A DNA stretch of 64,000 bases. It comes from Acidimicrobiaceae bacterium (GTDB lineage: Bacteria > Actinomycetota > Acidimicrobiia > Acidimicrobiales > UBA8190). The DNA lies in NCBI GenBank assembly GCA_003151955.1, contig PLZB01000028.1, positions 49,751 through 113,750 of the forward strand, given 5' to 3'. Within the stretch, counting starts at the first letter, position 1; the number at the start of each line of letters is the position of its first letter. Positions 42,125 through 51,691 of this stretch are shown here, one piece after another. The position numbers and the translations under genes are program-made. The notes under the pieces are model-generated. The model did no database searches. It was not told the DNA's origin and saw only the letters and a list, made by a program, of their open reading frames with translations.

Positions 42125-42158
42125 CCGGCCGATTCGCCCCGGGCCCTCCCGGCCTCGG

Positions 42159-42164
42159 TAGGAT
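42159..42164 (+). promoter_or_regulatory. -10 element TAGGAT of a probable leaderless divIVA-type promoter
   Basis: TAGGAT ends six bases before ATG 42171, with no Shine-Dalgarno sequence. Confidence 0.5.
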
Positions 42165-42170
42165 CCACCC

Positions 42171-42968
42171 ATGGACACCCCGCCGTCGACCGACCAGCAG
42201 CCGAGCCTGGACAGCCTCCGGACCGTCGAGTTCCGGCAGACCCTCCGGGGCTACCACATCGATGACGTCGACAACTACCTCGAGCAGGTCGCCGTCGAGG
42301 CCGAGGCCCTCCAGGAGCAGGCCCGCCTGACCGCTGAGCGCCTCCGTCAGGCCGCCGACCGGATCGCCGCCCTCGAGCGCCAGCTGGAGCAGCAGCCTCC
42401 CGTTCCCGTCGCCGCCGAGGCCGCCCAGGCCCCGGCCAGCTCGGCTGCCGACGCCGAGGCGCTGTCCCGGACGCTGATCCTGGCCCAGAAGGTCCTCGAC
42501 CAGACCAAGGCCGAGGCCGAGGCCGAGGCGGCCGGCCTGGTGGCCCAGGCCGAGGCGTCCGCCAAGACTCTCCTGGCCGACACCGAGAACCACGCCAGGA
42601 ACCGCCGGGAGGAGTCCGAACGCCAGCTCCGCGAGGACGTGGCCCGTCTCGAGCAGATCCGGGCCCAGCTGGCCGGCGACGTCGAGAACATCACCCACCA
42701 CCTCGACGAGGAGCGGACGCGGCTCCGGGGGGCCCTGACCGAGATGGTGGCCTGGGTCGACGAGCACGTCCAACCCGCCGCCGCCCTCCGGGCCCAGCCG
42801 ATCGCTCCCGCCCCCGCCCCGGACCCGGGCCAGGGGCCTGGTCCGGCCGGACAGGCCGCCGGTTCGGCCGAAGCCCCCTCGACGGTCGGGGAGCCGACCG
42901 CGGCGGTGAGCCGGGACGAGCTCTTCGGGAACCTCCACGCCCAGGAAGGGGCCCCGACGGGGCCCTGA
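42171..42968 (+). CDS. DivIVA-domain coiled-coil protein (Wag31-like)
   Basis: A 265-residue protein. The N-terminal DivIVA domain has VEFRQTLRGYHIDDVDNYLE, the membrane-curvature-sensing start. A long coiled coil follows (about 45-200), broken by an Ala/Pro-rich stretch near 85, and the C-terminal 50 residues are disordered and Pro/Ala-rich. In actinobacteria DivIVA marks poles and septa and directs polar wall growth. A leaderless-type promoter precedes it. It converges with ileS. Confidence 0.88.
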   Translation: MDTPPSTDQQPSLDSLRTVEFRQTLRGYHIDDVDNYLEQVAVEAEALQEQARLTAERLRQAADRIAALERQLEQQPPVPVAAEAAQAPASSAADAEALSRTLILAQKVLDQTKAEAEAEAAGLVAQAEASAKTLLADTENHARNRREESERQLREDVARLEQIRAQLAGDVENITHHLDEERTRLRGALTEMVAWVDEHVQPAAALRAQPIAPAPAPDPGQGPGPAGQAAGSAEAPSTVGEPTAAVSRDELFGNLHAQEGAPTGP

Positions 42969-42975
42969 CCCCTCC

Positions 42976-42990
42976 CTGAACAGGGTTCAG
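42976..42990. terminator. Small hairpin between convergent divIVA and ileS
   Basis: CTGAAC and GTTCAG pair perfectly around a three-base loop. It lies between the two stop codons and includes the last codon of ileS. Short, no T-run; a weak two-way terminator candidate. Confidence 0.3.
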
Positions 42991-45900
42991 CGGGCGGTTC
43001 CGGTCGTCGTCACCTTTACCACGGTGATGACCTGCGTGTCGGCCACCGTCAGGACCAGGGACGTCGCCAACGTCTGCTCGGCCACCGACGCCCGGTGGAC
43101 GTCGACGGCGGCGACCAGCTCGGCCGGACCGCCCAGTCCGACCTCGACCCGGTCGGCCACATGGAGCCCGGCGTCCCGGCGGGCGATCTGGATGAGCCGG
43201 ACCGCATCCCGGGCCAGGCCCTCCTCCTCGAGAGCCGGGGTCAGCACCAGATCGAGGGTCACCACCCCCCGGTTCCCCGGCAGGGTCCGGCCCGCCTCCT
43301 GGTCGAGGGGGCGGAGGACCAGTGCGTACTCACCGTCCTCCAGGGCGATTCCGGCCGCCTCCATGACGCCGTCCGCGGTCCGGTGCCAGTCGCCCCGCTT
43401 CACGGCCCCGATCACCTTCTGGGTGTCCGGACCGAGCCGCGGCCCGAGGGCGGCCGGAGTCACCACCAGGACCTCCTCGGCCACCTCGGCCACTGCCGTA
43501 GTCAGGACCAGCTCCTTCACGTTGACCTCGTCGGCAATGAGGTCGATATAGGGCTCGAGCTGCTCGGCGTCGGGGGAGGCGACTGTCATGGTGGCCAACG
43601 GGAGCCGGGCCCGTCGGCCGTTGGCCTTCCGGATGGCATGGCCCGAGGAGCAGACCTCCCGGACCAGGTCCATGGCGGCCACCAGCTCCGGGTCGACCGG
43701 GAGGGAGCCCGGCTCGGGCCAGTCGGCCAGGTGGACGCTCCGGGATCCGGTGAGACCCTGGTAGACGGCCTCGCTGAGGAGGGGGAGCAGGGGAGCCGTC
43801 ACGGTGACCAGAGTGATGAGGACGGTCGAGAGGGTGTCGTAGGCGTCGGCCTTGTCCGCCTCTGTGGTGGCGTCGAGGGGCCGCCAGAACCGGTCCCGGC
43901 TCCGCCGGATGTACCAGTTGTTGAGCGCGTCGAGGAACCCGGTCACCGAGGCGCAGGCCCCGAAGAGGTCGTAGGCGTCCATCGACCTGGTCACCTCGTC
44001 GACCAGGGTGGCTGTCTTGGCCAGGATGTAGCGGTCGAGGACCCCGGTCTGGTCGACCCGTCGTCGGCCGGTCACGCCGTCGACCCGGGCGTAGAGGGAG
44101 AGGAAGTACCAGGCGTTCCAGATCGGGTTCAGGACCTGTCGGACCGTCTCGGCCATGCCCTTGACGTGCACGACCAGGTCCTGGCCCCGCAGGATGGGCG
44201 AGGAGAGCAGGAACCACCGCATGGCGTCGGCCCCGTAGGTGTCGAAGATCATGTCGGGCTCGGGGTAGTTCCCCAGGCGCTTCGACATCTTCCGCCCGTC
44301 GTCGCCGAGGACGATGCCGTGGGCCACGCAGTGGGCGAAGGGGTGTCGGTCGAACAGGGCCGTGGCCAGGACGTGGAGGGTGTAGAACCAGCCCCTCGTC
44401 TGGCCCACGTACTCGACGATGAAGTCCGCCGGGAAGTGGGAGTCGAACCAGTCGGACCGCTCGAAGGGATAGTGGACCTGGGCGAAGGGCATCGACCCCG
44501 ATTCGAACCAGCAGTCCAGGACGTCGGTCACCCGGCGCATCGTCGACCGCTGCGTCGGGTCATCCGGGTTGGGCCGGGTCAGGTCGTCGATGGCGGGTCG
44601 GTGGAGGTCGGTGGGCCGGACCCCGAAGTCCGCCTCCAGCTCGTCGAGGCTCCCGTAGACATCGACCCGGGGGTAGCGGGGATCGTCGCTCTTCCATACC
44701 GGGATGGGCGCCCCCCAGAACCGGTTCCGGCTGATGGACCAGTCGTGGGCCCCCTCCAGCCACTTCCCGAACGACCCGTCCCGCACATGGGCCGGGACCC
44801 ATTCGATGGAGCGGTTCAGCTCCACCATCCGCTCCTTGACCGCCGTCACCTTCACGAACCAGGAGCTCAGGGAGCGGTAGATGAGGGGGGTGTCCGTCCG
44901 CCAGCAGTGCGGGTAGCTGTGGACGTAGCGCTCCTCGGTCACGAGCGTCCCGGCCTCCCGGAGGTCACTCACGATCCGGGCATTGGCCTCGAAGACCTGG
45001 ATCCCCTCGTAGTCGGGGACCTCCGGGGTGAACCGTCCCTGGGCGTCGACGGGACAGACCACGGTGATCCCGGCCGCCTCGCAGACCTGGTGGTCCTCCT
45101 CGCCGAAGCCCGGAGCAAGGTGGACGACCCCGGTCCCCTCCTCGGTGGAGACGAACTCCCCGGCCAGGACCCGGAAGGCCCCGGTGTGGCCCAGGAAGAA
45201 GTGGAAGAGGGGCCGGTAGCTCCGGCCCACCAACAGGGCCCCCGCAACGGTGGCGAAGGGCTCGGCGTCCCCGAGGGCATCCCGGTGGGCGGCCACCCGG
45301 TCCTGGGCCAGGGCGACCGGCCCTCCCGGGAGGTCGAAGACGTCGTAGAGGATCTCCGGGCCGACCGCCAGGGCCAGGTTGGATGGCAGGGTCCAGGGGG
45401 TGGTCGTCCAGACCCACAACCGGACCGGCCCGTCGAGTCGGCTGTCGTGGTGGCCCCCGGGCTCCCCGGCCGGGTCGAGCTCGAAGGCCACCGTCACGGC
45501 CGGGTCCTCCCGGGGCCGGTACGCGTCGTCCTGGCGGGTCTCGAAGTTCGACAGGGGCGTCTCGCATTCCCAGCAGTAGGGGAGGACCCGTTCCCCCTCG
45601 TAGAGGAGCCCCTTGTCCCACAGGGACCGGAAGGCCCACATGACGCTCTCCATGTAGGGGAGGTCCATGGTCTTGTAGTCGTCCCCGAAGTCCACCCACC
45701 GGGCCTGCCGGGTGACGTAGCGCTCCCAGCTGTCCGTGGTCCGCTGGACGAGCGCCCGGCAGTGGTCGTTGAACCGGCCGATGCCGTACTCGACGATCCC
45801 GGCCCGTCCCGAGACCCCCAGCTCCTTCTCGGCCTCCATCTCGGCCGGGAGCCCGTGGCAGTCCCACCCGAACCGTCGCTCCACCCGGCGGCCCCGCATT

Positions 45901-46148
45901 GTCTGGTAGCGGGGGACGGCGTCCTTCACGAACCCCGTGAGGAGGTGCCCGTAGTGGGGGAGCCCGTTGGCGAAGGGTGGGCCGTCGTAGAAGACGTACT
46001 CGTTCCCCCCGCCGGCCCGGGCCTCGACCGAGGCCTCGAAGGTCCCGTCCTTGGCCCAGAACTCCAGGATCCTCTCTTCCAGCCTCGGATAGTCGGGCTG
46101 CTGCTCGACGGCCGGGTACGGCGAACCCTCGTCAGAGGTGGTGGACAT
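42987..46148 (-). CDS. ileS: Isoleucyl-tRNA synthetase, type 2 (eukaryote-like)
   Basis: The 1053-residue class I synthetase charges tRNA-Ile. The HIGH motif is PHYGHLLTG and the second signature is [12 protein letters not shown]. These are the forms of the IleS2 group, which is generally resistant to mupirocin. The editing domain contains [20 protein letters not shown] 46148 gives a family-like start; the open frame upstream runs into the divergent gene and is a shadow. The start is preceded by TACGCT at seven bases, a leaderless pattern. I see no T-box leader. Confidence 0.96.
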   Translation of the reverse strand: MSTTSDEGSPYPAVEQQPDYPRLEERILEFWAKDGTFEASVEARAGGGNEYVFYDGPPFANGLPHYGHLLTGFVKDAVPRYQTMRGRRVERRFGWDCHGLPAEMEAEKELGVSGRAGIVEYGIGRFNDHCRALVQRTTDSWERYVTRQARWVDFGDDYKTMDLPYMESVMWAFRSLWDKGLLYEGERVLPYCWECETPLSNFETRQDDAYRPREDPAVTVAFELDPAGEPGGHHDSRLDGPVRLWVWTTTPWTLPSNLALAVGPEILYDVFDLPGGPVALAQDRVAAHRDALGDAEPFATVAGALLVGRSYRPLFHFFLGHTGAFRVLAGEFVSTEEGTGVVHLAPGFGEEDHQVCEAAGITVVCPVDAQGRFTPEVPDYEGIQVFEANARIVSDLREAGTLVTEERYVHSYPHCWRTDTPLIYRSLSSWFVKVTAVKERMVELNRSIEWVPAHVRDGSFGKWLEGAHDWSISRNRFWGAPIPVWKSDDPRYPRVDVYGSLDELEADFGVRPTDLHRPAIDDLTRPNPDDPTQRSTMRRVTDVLDCWFESGSMPFAQVHYPFERSDWFDSHFPADFIVEYVGQTRGWFYTLHVLATALFDRHPFAHCVAHGIVLGDDGRKMSKRLGNYPEPDMIFDTYGADAMRWFLLSSPILRGQDLVVHVKGMAETVRQVLNPIWNAWYFLSLYARVDGVTGRRRVDQTGVLDRYILAKTATLVDEVTRSMDAYDLFGACASVTGFLDALNNWYIRRSRDRFWRPLDATTEADKADAYDTLSTVLITLVTVTAPLLPLLSEAVYQGLTGSRSVHLADWPEPGSLPVDPELVAAMDLVREVCSSGHAIRKANGRRARLPLATMTVASPDAEQLEPYIDLIADEVNVKELVLTTAVAEVAEEVLVVTPAALGPRLGPDTQKVIGAVKRGDWHRTADGVMEAAGIALEDGEYALVLRPLDQEAGRTLPGNRGVVTLDLVLTPALEEEGLARDAVRLIQIARRDAGLHVADRVEVGLGGPAELVAAVDVHRASVAEQTLATSLVLTVADTQVITVVKVTTTGTAR

Positions 46149-46155
46149 GGGGGAC

Positions 46156-46161
46156 AGCGTA
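46156..46161 (-). promoter_or_regulatory. -10 element TACGCT of a probable leaderless ileS promoter
   Basis: On the minus strand TACGCT ends seven bases before the ileS ATG, without a Shine-Dalgarno sequence between. Confidence 0.5.
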
Positions 46162-46339
46162 TTGGACCGGAGTCGACGCCCAGGACGGTGCCCGGCCCGA
46201 ACCGCTCCTGCCCACCCTGCTGGGTCTTGCAGACGTCTCGGGGCGACGCTATGGTCGCCCGGCTTCGTCGACAGGTCGGGAGCGGATGGATGACTGAGAT
46301 GGTGAGGTACGGCGGACAGCCAGGGCGGGAGGGTCGGTC

Positions 46340-46852
46340 GTGACCACAGCCAAGAAGGCCGCCCCGGTGGTGAAGAAGGCGGCGCCGGTGGTGAAGAAGG
46401 CGGCGCCGGTGGTGAAGAAGGCGGCGCCGGTGGTGAAGAAGGCCGCCCCGGTGGTGAAGAAGGCCGCCGGCCCGTTCGCAGGGGAGCCGAAGTTCCTCGA
46501 GGCCCAGCGGAAGCTCCTCCTCGAGGAGCGGGCCGTCTACCAGCGCCAGGCGGAGGACCTGAAGGCCGAGGCGGACTCCCTTGCTCTGGAACGGGAGCCC
46601 GGCGACGTCCAATTCGACGAGGAATCTGGGGAGGGGGGAACCATCGCCGTGGACCGGGAACGGGACCTGACCCTCTCGGCCCAGGCCCTGGCCACCGTCG
46701 AGGAGATCGACTTCGCCCTGGAGGCCATCGACGACAAGTCCTACGGCGCCTGCGCCGTCTGCGGGAAGCCGATCCCGAAGGAACGGCTCCGGGCCGTCCC
46801 CTACGCCCGACTCGACGTAGCCTGCAAGAGTGGAGGACTGCACCGACGTTGA
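46340..46852 (+). CDS. DksA/TraR-like zinc-finger protein with lysine-rich repeat N-terminus
   Basis: A 170-residue protein. The first 43 residues are five tandem KKAAPVV heptads followed by KKAAG, resembling histone-H1-like tails that bind nucleic acid. The rest is a coiled-coil and DksA/TraR domain with [24 protein letters not shown]. The zinc finger is unusual: the first CxxC is present, but the second pair is reduced to one Cys in LDVACKSGG, with a His near the end. Relatives modulate RNA polymerase. GTG 46340 follows GGGAGGG; it overlaps lspA by TTGA. Confidence 0.82.
   Translation: MTTAKKAAPVVKKAAPVVKKAAPVVKKAAPVVKKAAPVVKKAAGPFAGEPKFLEAQRKLLLEERAVYQRQAEDLKAEADSLALEREPGDVQFDEESGEGGTIAVDRERDLTLSAQALATVEEIDFALEAIDDKSYGACAVCGKPIPKERLRAVPYARLDVACKSGGLHRR
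46352..46456 (+). repeat. Five 21-base tandem repeats (KKAAPVV) in the DksA-like gene
   Basis: The unit AAG-AAG-GCS-GCS-CCG-GTG-GTG occurs five times without a gap. The three inner units use GCG-GCG and the outer two GCC-GCC, as if the inner unit had been copied recently. Confidence 0.92.
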
Positions 46853-47427
46853 GTGAGGGCCCGGACCACCGGCCCGGTGTCCTCGGTCGGCTCCTCGTGA
46901 CGGGCGCCCTGGTCCTGGCCGTCGTCGCCGCCGACCAGGCCTCCAAGAGCTGGGTCGTGAGCCGGCTCTCCGACGGACGTCCCTTCCACGTCATCTGGAG
47001 GCTCGACCTGATCCTCGAGTTCAACAGCGGGAGCGCCTTCAGCCTGGCCCAGGGCTGGGCTCCCTTCCTGGCCGTCGTGGCCGTCCTCCTGGCCGGGGGT
47101 CTTGTCGTCGCCATCATCCGGTCCCGGAGTACCTTCCTCGCCCTGGCCCTGGCCCTGGTCCTGGGTGGGGCCCTCGGGAACCTGACCGACCGGCTCTTCC
47201 GGAGCCACCGGGGAGCGGTCGTCGACTTCATCGCCCTCCACTTCTGGCCCACCTTCAACCTGGCTGACTCCGCCATCGTGGTGGGAGGCATCGCCGTGGC
47301 CCTTTCCCTCTGGCGGGGCCCCCGGGTGCCGCTGACGCAGCCGGACGGGGACCGGGCCGCTTCGGTAGGGACCGGCCCGCCCGAGCCGTCGATGGCCGAC
47401 CCCACGGGCGAGCGCGGCCGGCCATGA
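46849..47427 (+). CDS. lspA: Signal peptidase II (prolipoprotein peptidase)
   Basis: LspA cuts signal peptides from lipid-modified prolipoproteins, such as the two lipoproteins in this window. The 192-residue protein has four membrane helices and both catalytic aspartates, in [11 protein letters not shown] and in [24 protein letters not shown] is the other conserved loop. The TTG start overlaps the upstream stop (TTGA). The C-terminal 40 residues are a polar extension not typical of the family. It overlaps rluD by ATGA. Confidence 0.93.
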   Translation: MSEGPDHRPGVLGRLLVTGALVLAVVAADQASKSWVVSRLSDGRPFHVIWRLDLILEFNSGSAFSLAQGWAPFLAVVAVLLAGGLVVAIIRSRSTFLALALALVLGGALGNLTDRLFRSHRGAVVDFIALHFWPTFNLADSAIVVGGIAVALSLWRGPRVPLTQPDGDRAASVGTGPPEPSMADPTGERGRP

Positions 47428-48383
47428 GGAGCGGTGGGGGTGGCCTCCTCGACGTCGAGGTCCCGGCCGCCCTGGCCGGGGAGCGGGTCGACAAGGCCGT
47501 GGCGCTCCTCGCAGATCTCCCCCGCAGCGCCGTCACCGACCTCGTCGACGCCGGGGCGGTCCTCCTCGACGGCGAGGTGGTCACCACCAGGAGCCGGATC
47601 CTGGCGGCCGGACAACGGCTCCAGGCCGCCATTCCCGCCATCGTGGCGGACGAGCCCCGACCGGATCGGGAAGTGGTCTTCGAGGTCGTCTACGAGGACG
47701 ATGACCTGATCGTGGTGGACAAGCCGGCTGGCCTCGTCGTCCACCACGGGGCCGGCCACCGGGGCGGGACCCTGGTCGACGGGCTGCTTCACCGCTATCC
47801 CGAGCTGGCCGACCTCCCTGGAGCGGGGGCCGGGGAGCCGGCCCGGCCCGGGATCGTCCACCGCCTGGACAAGGGGACCTCCGGTCTCCTGGTCGTGGCC
47901 CGGAGCCCCGCCGCCTTCCAGAGCCTCAGCGCCCAGCTCCGGGAGCACACCGCCGGACGGTTCTACCAGACGCTCGTAATCGGCTCCGTCGAGTCCGACG
48001 CCGGGGTCGTCGACGCCCCCATCGGCCGCTCCTCCCGGCTTCCCACCCGGATGACCATCTCCCACCAGGGACGGCCGGCCCGAACCAACTACAGGGTCCT
48101 CGACCGGTTCAACCTCCCCGAGGAGCTCACCCTTCTCGAGGCCTCCCTGGAGACAGGCCGGACCCACCAGGTCCGGGTCCATCTGGCCGCCATCGGCCAT
48201 CCCGTGGTCGGCGACGACCGGGACCGGGGCGCCGTCAACCGCCCCCTGGCCGGAGCCCTCCCCAACGGGAGACTCTTCCTCCACGCCTTCCGGCTCACCC
48301 TGGACCATCCCCGGGGCGACCGCCTGACCTGGGAGTCACCCCTCCCTGCCGACCTCCAGGGGGTCCTGGCCCGCCTGTCCTGA
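47424..48383 (+). CDS. rluD: 23S rRNA pseudouridine synthase, RluD type
   Basis: A 319-residue RluA/RluD-family enzyme that isomerises uridines in 23S rRNA. The S4 RNA-binding domain is N-terminal ([21 protein letters not shown]), followed by [16 protein letters not shown] and the catalytic Asp in [37 protein letters not shown] is the C-terminal signature. The usual lspA-rluD neighbourhood supports the RluD call. Confidence 0.92.
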   Translation: MRSGGGGLLDVEVPAALAGERVDKAVALLADLPRSAVTDLVDAGAVLLDGEVVTTRSRILAAGQRLQAAIPAIVADEPRPDREVVFEVVYEDDDLIVVDKPAGLVVHHGAGHRGGTLVDGLLHRYPELADLPGAGAGEPARPGIVHRLDKGTSGLLVVARSPAAFQSLSAQLREHTAGRFYQTLVIGSVESDAGVVDAPIGRSSRLPTRMTISHQGRPARTNYRVLDRFNLPEELTLLEASLETGRTHQVRVHLAAIGHPVVGDDRDRGAVNRPLAGALPNGRLFLHAFRLTLDHPRGDRLTWESPLPADLQGVLARLS

Positions 48384-48405
48384 GCCGGGTCCGGTCCCGG
48401 CTCAG
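48380..48405. terminator. Two-way hairpin that contains both stop codons of rluD and the sigma-factor gene
   Basis: CTGAGCCGGG (48380-48389) and CCCGGCTCAG (48396-48405) form a perfect 10-base-pair stem with a six-base loop. The TGA of rluD lies in the left arm and the TGA of the convergent sigma gene in the right arm. No T-run on either side. Confidence 0.65.
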
Positions 48406-49241
48406 GCGGCCCAGTGGGCGGCGTCGACCTCCGACAGGGTGGCCAGGTACTGCAGGGCCCTCGCCTCGGCCTGCCGGGCCCGCCGGACCCCGATGCCGAG
48501 CTGGCTGGCCGTGGACTGGAGGGAGGCCGGGATACCACCGTCGAGCCCGAACCGGAGCTTCACGACGTCCCGCTCCAGGTCCTCCAGGCTGTCGACCGCC
48601 TCCCGGACCCGGTCGAGGACGAGTCGCCGCTCGACATCCTCCTCGAACTTCTCCTCCGAGGCGCCGACCAGGTCCCCGAGGGGCGTTCCGCTCTCCCCCC
48701 CGGCCGGCTGGTCCAGGCTGGCCACCACCCTGGCCACCTGGCCCAGGCTCTCGATGGCCCGCTCGTCGATCCCGGCCGCCTCGGCCACCTCGGCCGGTGA
48801 GGGGTCCCGCCGCATGTCGGCGGCAAGCTCCCAGGTGGTCCGGTCGACCCGCTGGGAGGCCTCCGCCACCTCCATGGGGACCCGGATCGTGTTCCCGTGC
48901 TGCTGGACGGCCCGCTGGAGGGCCTGTCGGATCCACCAGGTGGCGTAGGTCGAGAACCGGAAGCCCCGCTCCCAGTCGAACTTGTCGACGGCCCGCATCA
49001 GGCCGAAGGTGCCCTCCTGGACCAGGTCGGCGAAGTCGACGCCCCGATCCTGGTAGCGCCGGGCCCAGTGGATGACCAGCCGGAGGTTGGCGGCGATCAT
49101 GGCCCGACGGGCCTCGTCGTCCCCCGCCGCCACCCGCTTGGCCAACTCGACCTGCTGGTCGTGGTCGGGCAGGGGGAACCGGTCCAGGTCGTCGAGGAAC
49201 ATCCGGATGCCGTCGGGGCTGGTGCTGCTGGTCTTCGCCAT
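48402..49241 (-). CDS. RNA polymerase sigma factor, sigma-70 group 2-like
   Basis: A 279-residue sigma factor. It has region 1.2 (IRMFLDDLDRFPLPDHDQQVELAKRV), region 2 with DLVQEGTFGLMRAVDKFDWERGFRFSTYATWWIRQAL (described here by its ends: DLVQEGTFGLM to STYATWWIRQAL), region 3, and region 4. The region 4 helix-turn-helix ASQLGIGVRRARQAEARAL departs from the usual TRERIRQIE, so its -35 preference may differ. There is no long region 1.1, so it is not the primary sigma. ATG 49241 starts shortly before region 1.2; an upstream ATG at 49304 is possible. Confidence 0.88.
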   Translation of the reverse strand: MAKTSSTSPDGIRMFLDDLDRFPLPDHDQQVELAKRVAAGDDEARRAMIAANLRLVIHWARRYQDRGVDFADLVQEGTFGLMRAVDKFDWERGFRFSTYATWWIRQALQRAVQQHGNTIRVPMEVAEASQRVDRTTWELAADMRRDPSPAEVAEAAGIDERAIESLGQVARVVASLDQPAGGESGTPLGDLVGASEEKFEEDVERRLVLDRVREAVDSLEDLERDVVKLRFGLDGGIPASLQSTASQLGIGVRRARQAEARALQYLATLSEVDAAHWAA

Positions 49242-49359
49242 GCGCTCTTTCGTCTCCGTGCTGGGCTCTTCACCCCTGAACAACACCGGTGTCGTCCCCG
49301 GCATTCCTGCTCCCCCCTCCCGGGTTGCGGGCCGGGGAGGGCCGTGCTCCGCTGGGGCC

Positions 49360-49980
49360 ATGGCCCTCGACCCGACCCCCCTCTCCGACGACCCTCCGGC
49401 CGGCCGTCTCGTCCTCGTCCGCCACGGCCAGACGGAGTGGAGCCGGACCGGCCGTCACACGGGCCGGACCGACATCCCCCTGGAGGAGGCCGGCATCGAG
49501 GCGGCCAAGTCCCTGGCCGACCGGCTGGCCGGTCACCGGTTCCGTCGGGTCCTGGTGAGTCCCCTCCTCCGGGCCCGGGAGACCTGCCGGCTGGCCGGCT
49601 TCGCCGGGGCGGGGGAGTCCTGCCCGGACCTCCTCGAGTGGGACTACGGCGCCGACGAGGGCCGGACCACGGCCGAGATCCGCCGGGACCGCCCGGGATG
49701 GTCCATCTGGACCGGGGGGGTTCCCGCCGGGGAGACCCTCGAGGAGGTGGGGGCCAGGGCCGACCGGGTCGTGGCCGAGGCCCGGGGAGCGGGTGGAGAC
49801 GTCCTCGCCTTCGCCCACGCCCACATCCTCCGGGTGGTGGCGGCCCGCTGGCTCGGGCTCCCTCCCGCCGGAGGCGCCCTCCTCGTCCTCGGCCCGGCCA
49901 CCGTCAGCGTCCTCGGTTGGGAGCGGGAGACCCCCGCCGTCCTCCGCTGGAACGACACCGCCGGGGATCCCCTCGACTGA
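49360..49980 (+). CDS. Histidine phosphatase (phosphoglycerate mutase-like)
   Basis: A 206-residue member of the histidine phosphatase family. The phospho-accepting His is in LVLVRHGQTEWSRTGRHTG, the second Arg/Glu pair in SPLLRARETCRLAG and LEWDYGADEG, and the proton donor His in FAHAHILRVVAAR. The substrate is unknown; broad phosphatases and acid phosphatases share this set. It diverges from the sigma-factor gene and ends three bases from the convergent channel-like gene. Confidence 0.87.
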   Translation: MALDPTPLSDDPPAGRLVLVRHGQTEWSRTGRHTGRTDIPLEEAGIEAAKSLADRLAGHRFRRVLVSPLLRARETCRLAGFAGAGESCPDLLEWDYGADEGRTTAEIRRDRPGWSIWTGGVPAGETLEEVGARADRVVAEARGAGGDVLAFAHAHILRVVAARWLGLPPAGGALLVLGPATVSVLGWERETPAVLRWNDTAGDPLD

Positions 49981-49983
49981 CGG

Positions 49984-51123
49984 TCAGCCCGTCGGACCGG
50001 GTTCCCGTCGGGTGGCCGGCGTCCCCTCGGGCTGATCGGGACGGCGGTCGATGGGTCGGAGGGGGTTCAGGCCCTCCCGCTCGTGGGGCCTCGGCCCCGT
50101 CCAGGGTCCGGGCGGGGCGTCGATCCGGGCGGCCAGCGCGTAGGCGATCGCCTCGTAGTTCACCCGCCAGCCGACGAAGTCGGGCCAGGCCTCGGCGGCG
50201 GTCCGTTCCGTCGTCATCCCGGCGCTCCCCAGCCGGTCGACGGCGGCGGCGAAGTCCCCGAAGGGGAGGCCGATCGGGGAGTCCGGCATGGGGTCGGCGT
50301 CGAAGGGGATCCGGATGACCCGGGCGATGTCCCGGAGGCAGGTGAATCCCATCCGGACGGCCAGCCTGGCCTCCGGTGGCGCCGTGGCGGGGTTGAGGGC
50401 CAGGAGCATGGCCGCCGAGTCGAGGACGGCGACGAGGCTCACGACCCAGGAGTTGGTGGGGTGGGGGGACCGGAGCCAGAGGAGGGCCGGATAGGTCGTG
50501 TGGCTCTCGGCCACGTCCGCCGACCACCGCTCCCAGTCGGCGTAGAGCCGGGGCAGGTTCCCCTCGATCCCGACCAGGGCGTGCCGGGCCAGGAGCTCGG
50601 GCCCCCAGGCCGGGGTCCCCGCCCGGCTCTCCAGCAGCGTGACGAGGGTCTCCCGCCGGTTGAAGGCGTCGTAGAGGGCCGGGAGGTAGGCGATCTGGAG
50701 GGCGACCACGACGAGGCCGAAGCCGGCGGCCAGGAAGGCCACCAGCGAGGGGACGGCCCCCGGCTCGCTGGCGATCCCGAGGGTGAAGATCGAGGAGCCG
50801 CTCTCGACGAAGGACTGCTCGAACCCGACCCGACCCACCGACCAGATGATCAGCCCGAACCCGGCCAGGCCCAGGGCGAGCCAGACGAGGAGCCGCCAGA
50901 GGAGGATCAGGGGCTCCCCGGCGCTCAGCATGGCGTCCCGGCCCCCGAACGTCCGCCGCCGGGCCGCCAGGGCCCCGTAGAGCCGTCGGAGCCCCCGACT
51001 GCTCCAGGCCACGATCCCTCCGACATGGGGCCGGGGGACGATCAGGGCCCGGACGAGATCGAGGAGGTCGATCGAGATGACGGCCACCCCGGCCAGGGCG
51101 GCGAGGATCTTCAGGCTGGTCAC
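49984..51123 (-). CDS. Membrane protein with ion-channel-like pore segment, unknown function
   Basis: A 379-residue protein. It has an N-terminal helix (ILAALAGVAVISIDLLDLVRALIV), then two closely spaced helices (LLWRLLVWLALGLAGFGLIIW and LVAFLAAGFGLVVVALQIAYL) flanking FVESGSSIFTLGIASEPG. That arrangement, two helices around SGSSIFTLGI, recalls the pore loop of two-helix K+ channels, but the filter TxGYG is not intact. A cytoplasmic C-terminal region of about 220 residues follows. It is 27 bases downstream of an Rrf2 regulator and probably under its control. No experimental relative is known to me. Confidence 0.6.
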   Translation of the reverse strand: MTSLKILAALAGVAVISIDLLDLVRALIVPRPHVGGIVAWSSRGLRRLYGALAARRRTFGGRDAMLSAGEPLILLWRLLVWLALGLAGFGLIIWSVGRVGFEQSFVESGSSIFTLGIASEPGAVPSLVAFLAAGFGLVVVALQIAYLPALYDAFNRRETLVTLLESRAGTPAWGPELLARHALVGIEGNLPRLYADWERWSADVAESHTTYPALLWLRSPHPTNSWVVSLVAVLDSAAMLLALNPATAPPEARLAVRMGFTCLRDIARVIRIPFDADPMPDSPIGLPFGDFAAAVDRLGSAGMTTERTAAEAWPDFVGWRVNYEAIAYALAARIDAPPGPWTGPRPHEREGLNPLRPIDRRPDQPEGTPATRREPGPTG

Positions 51124-51150
51124 GGGTTCGCCGCCGGGAGCAGGGCCGGC

Positions 51151-51594
51151 TCAGGCCGTCGGGGCCGCCACGGCGGTCCCCCGGGCCCGCCGGACCATGT
51201 CCTCGAGGGTGAACGAGTCGAGGTGGGTCCGCATGTGCTCCCCGACCCCGGCCCAGACGTCGAGGAGGATGCACTGTCCCTCGTGGTCGCAGGCCCCGTT
51301 CTCATGGGGCCGCCCGAAGTCCCCCGCCACGATGGGACCGTCCACGGCGCTGACGATCTGGCCCAGCGTGATCTCCTCGGGGGTCCGGGCCAGGACGTAG
51401 CCCCCGCCCACCCCCCGCTTCGACCGGACCAGGCCCGCTCCCTTCAGGGCCAGCAGGATCTGCTCCAGGTAGGGCTGGGGGAGCCCCGTCCGCTCGGCGA
51501 TGTCCCGGACCGAGGTCGGTCCGTGGCCCTCGCCGTGCAGGGCGAGGGAGAGGAGCGCTCGGCTGGCGTAGTCGCCCCGGGTCGAGACCTTCAC
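51151..51594 (-). CDS. Rrf2-family transcriptional regulator
   Basis: A 147-residue Rrf2 regulator. The winged helix is N-terminal (YASRALLSLAL, TSVRDIAERTGLPQPYLEQIL, wing GVGGGYVLAR). The iron-sulfur loop has ACDHEGQCILLDVW, giving two cysteines with five residues between; IscR and NsrR normally carry three. It may bind a cluster with another ligand. The GTG start lies six bases after TAGCAT. It is upstream of the channel-like gene in the same direction. Confidence 0.87.
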   Translation of the reverse strand: MKVSTRGDYASRALLSLALHGEGHGPTSVRDIAERTGLPQPYLEQILLALKGAGLVRSKRGVGGGYVLARTPEEITLGQIVSAVDGPIVAGDFGRPHENGACDHEGQCILLDVWAGVGEHMRTHLDSFTLEDMVRRARGTAVAAPTA

Positions 51595-51600
51595 GATTCG

Positions 51601-51606
51601 ATGCTA
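51601..51606 (-). promoter_or_regulatory. -10 element TAGCAT of a probable leaderless Rrf2-gene promoter
   Basis: On the minus strand TAGCAT ends six bases before the GTG start at 51594. No Shine-Dalgarno sequence. Confidence 0.5.
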
Positions 51607-51679
51607 CCCGGACCCGGCCCGGGAGCAGGGACGGCCCGGCCCCGTCGCGTTCGGCTGGGACTCGGCCCCCCGGGGGCCG

Positions 51680-51685
51680 TACAGT
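51680..51685 (+). promoter_or_regulatory. -10 element TACAGT of a probable leaderless phosphodiesterase-gene promoter
   Basis: TACAGT ends six bases before GTG 51692. With the Rrf2 element opposite, both divergent genes seem to be leaderless. Confidence 0.5.
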
Positions 51686-51691
51686 GCCCTG

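Noticed and set aside
46149..46339. Possible T-box riboswitch before ileS
   Set aside because: The minus strand has GGGTGG followed by GCAGGAGCGG but not the T-box core GGTGGNACCGCG, and a leaderless-type -10 sits next to the start.
46149..48308. Minus-strand extension of the ileS frame far upstream of its start
   Set aside because: It runs opposite the DksA-like, lspA and rluD genes and has low-complexity Arg/Pro content; ileS starts at 46148.
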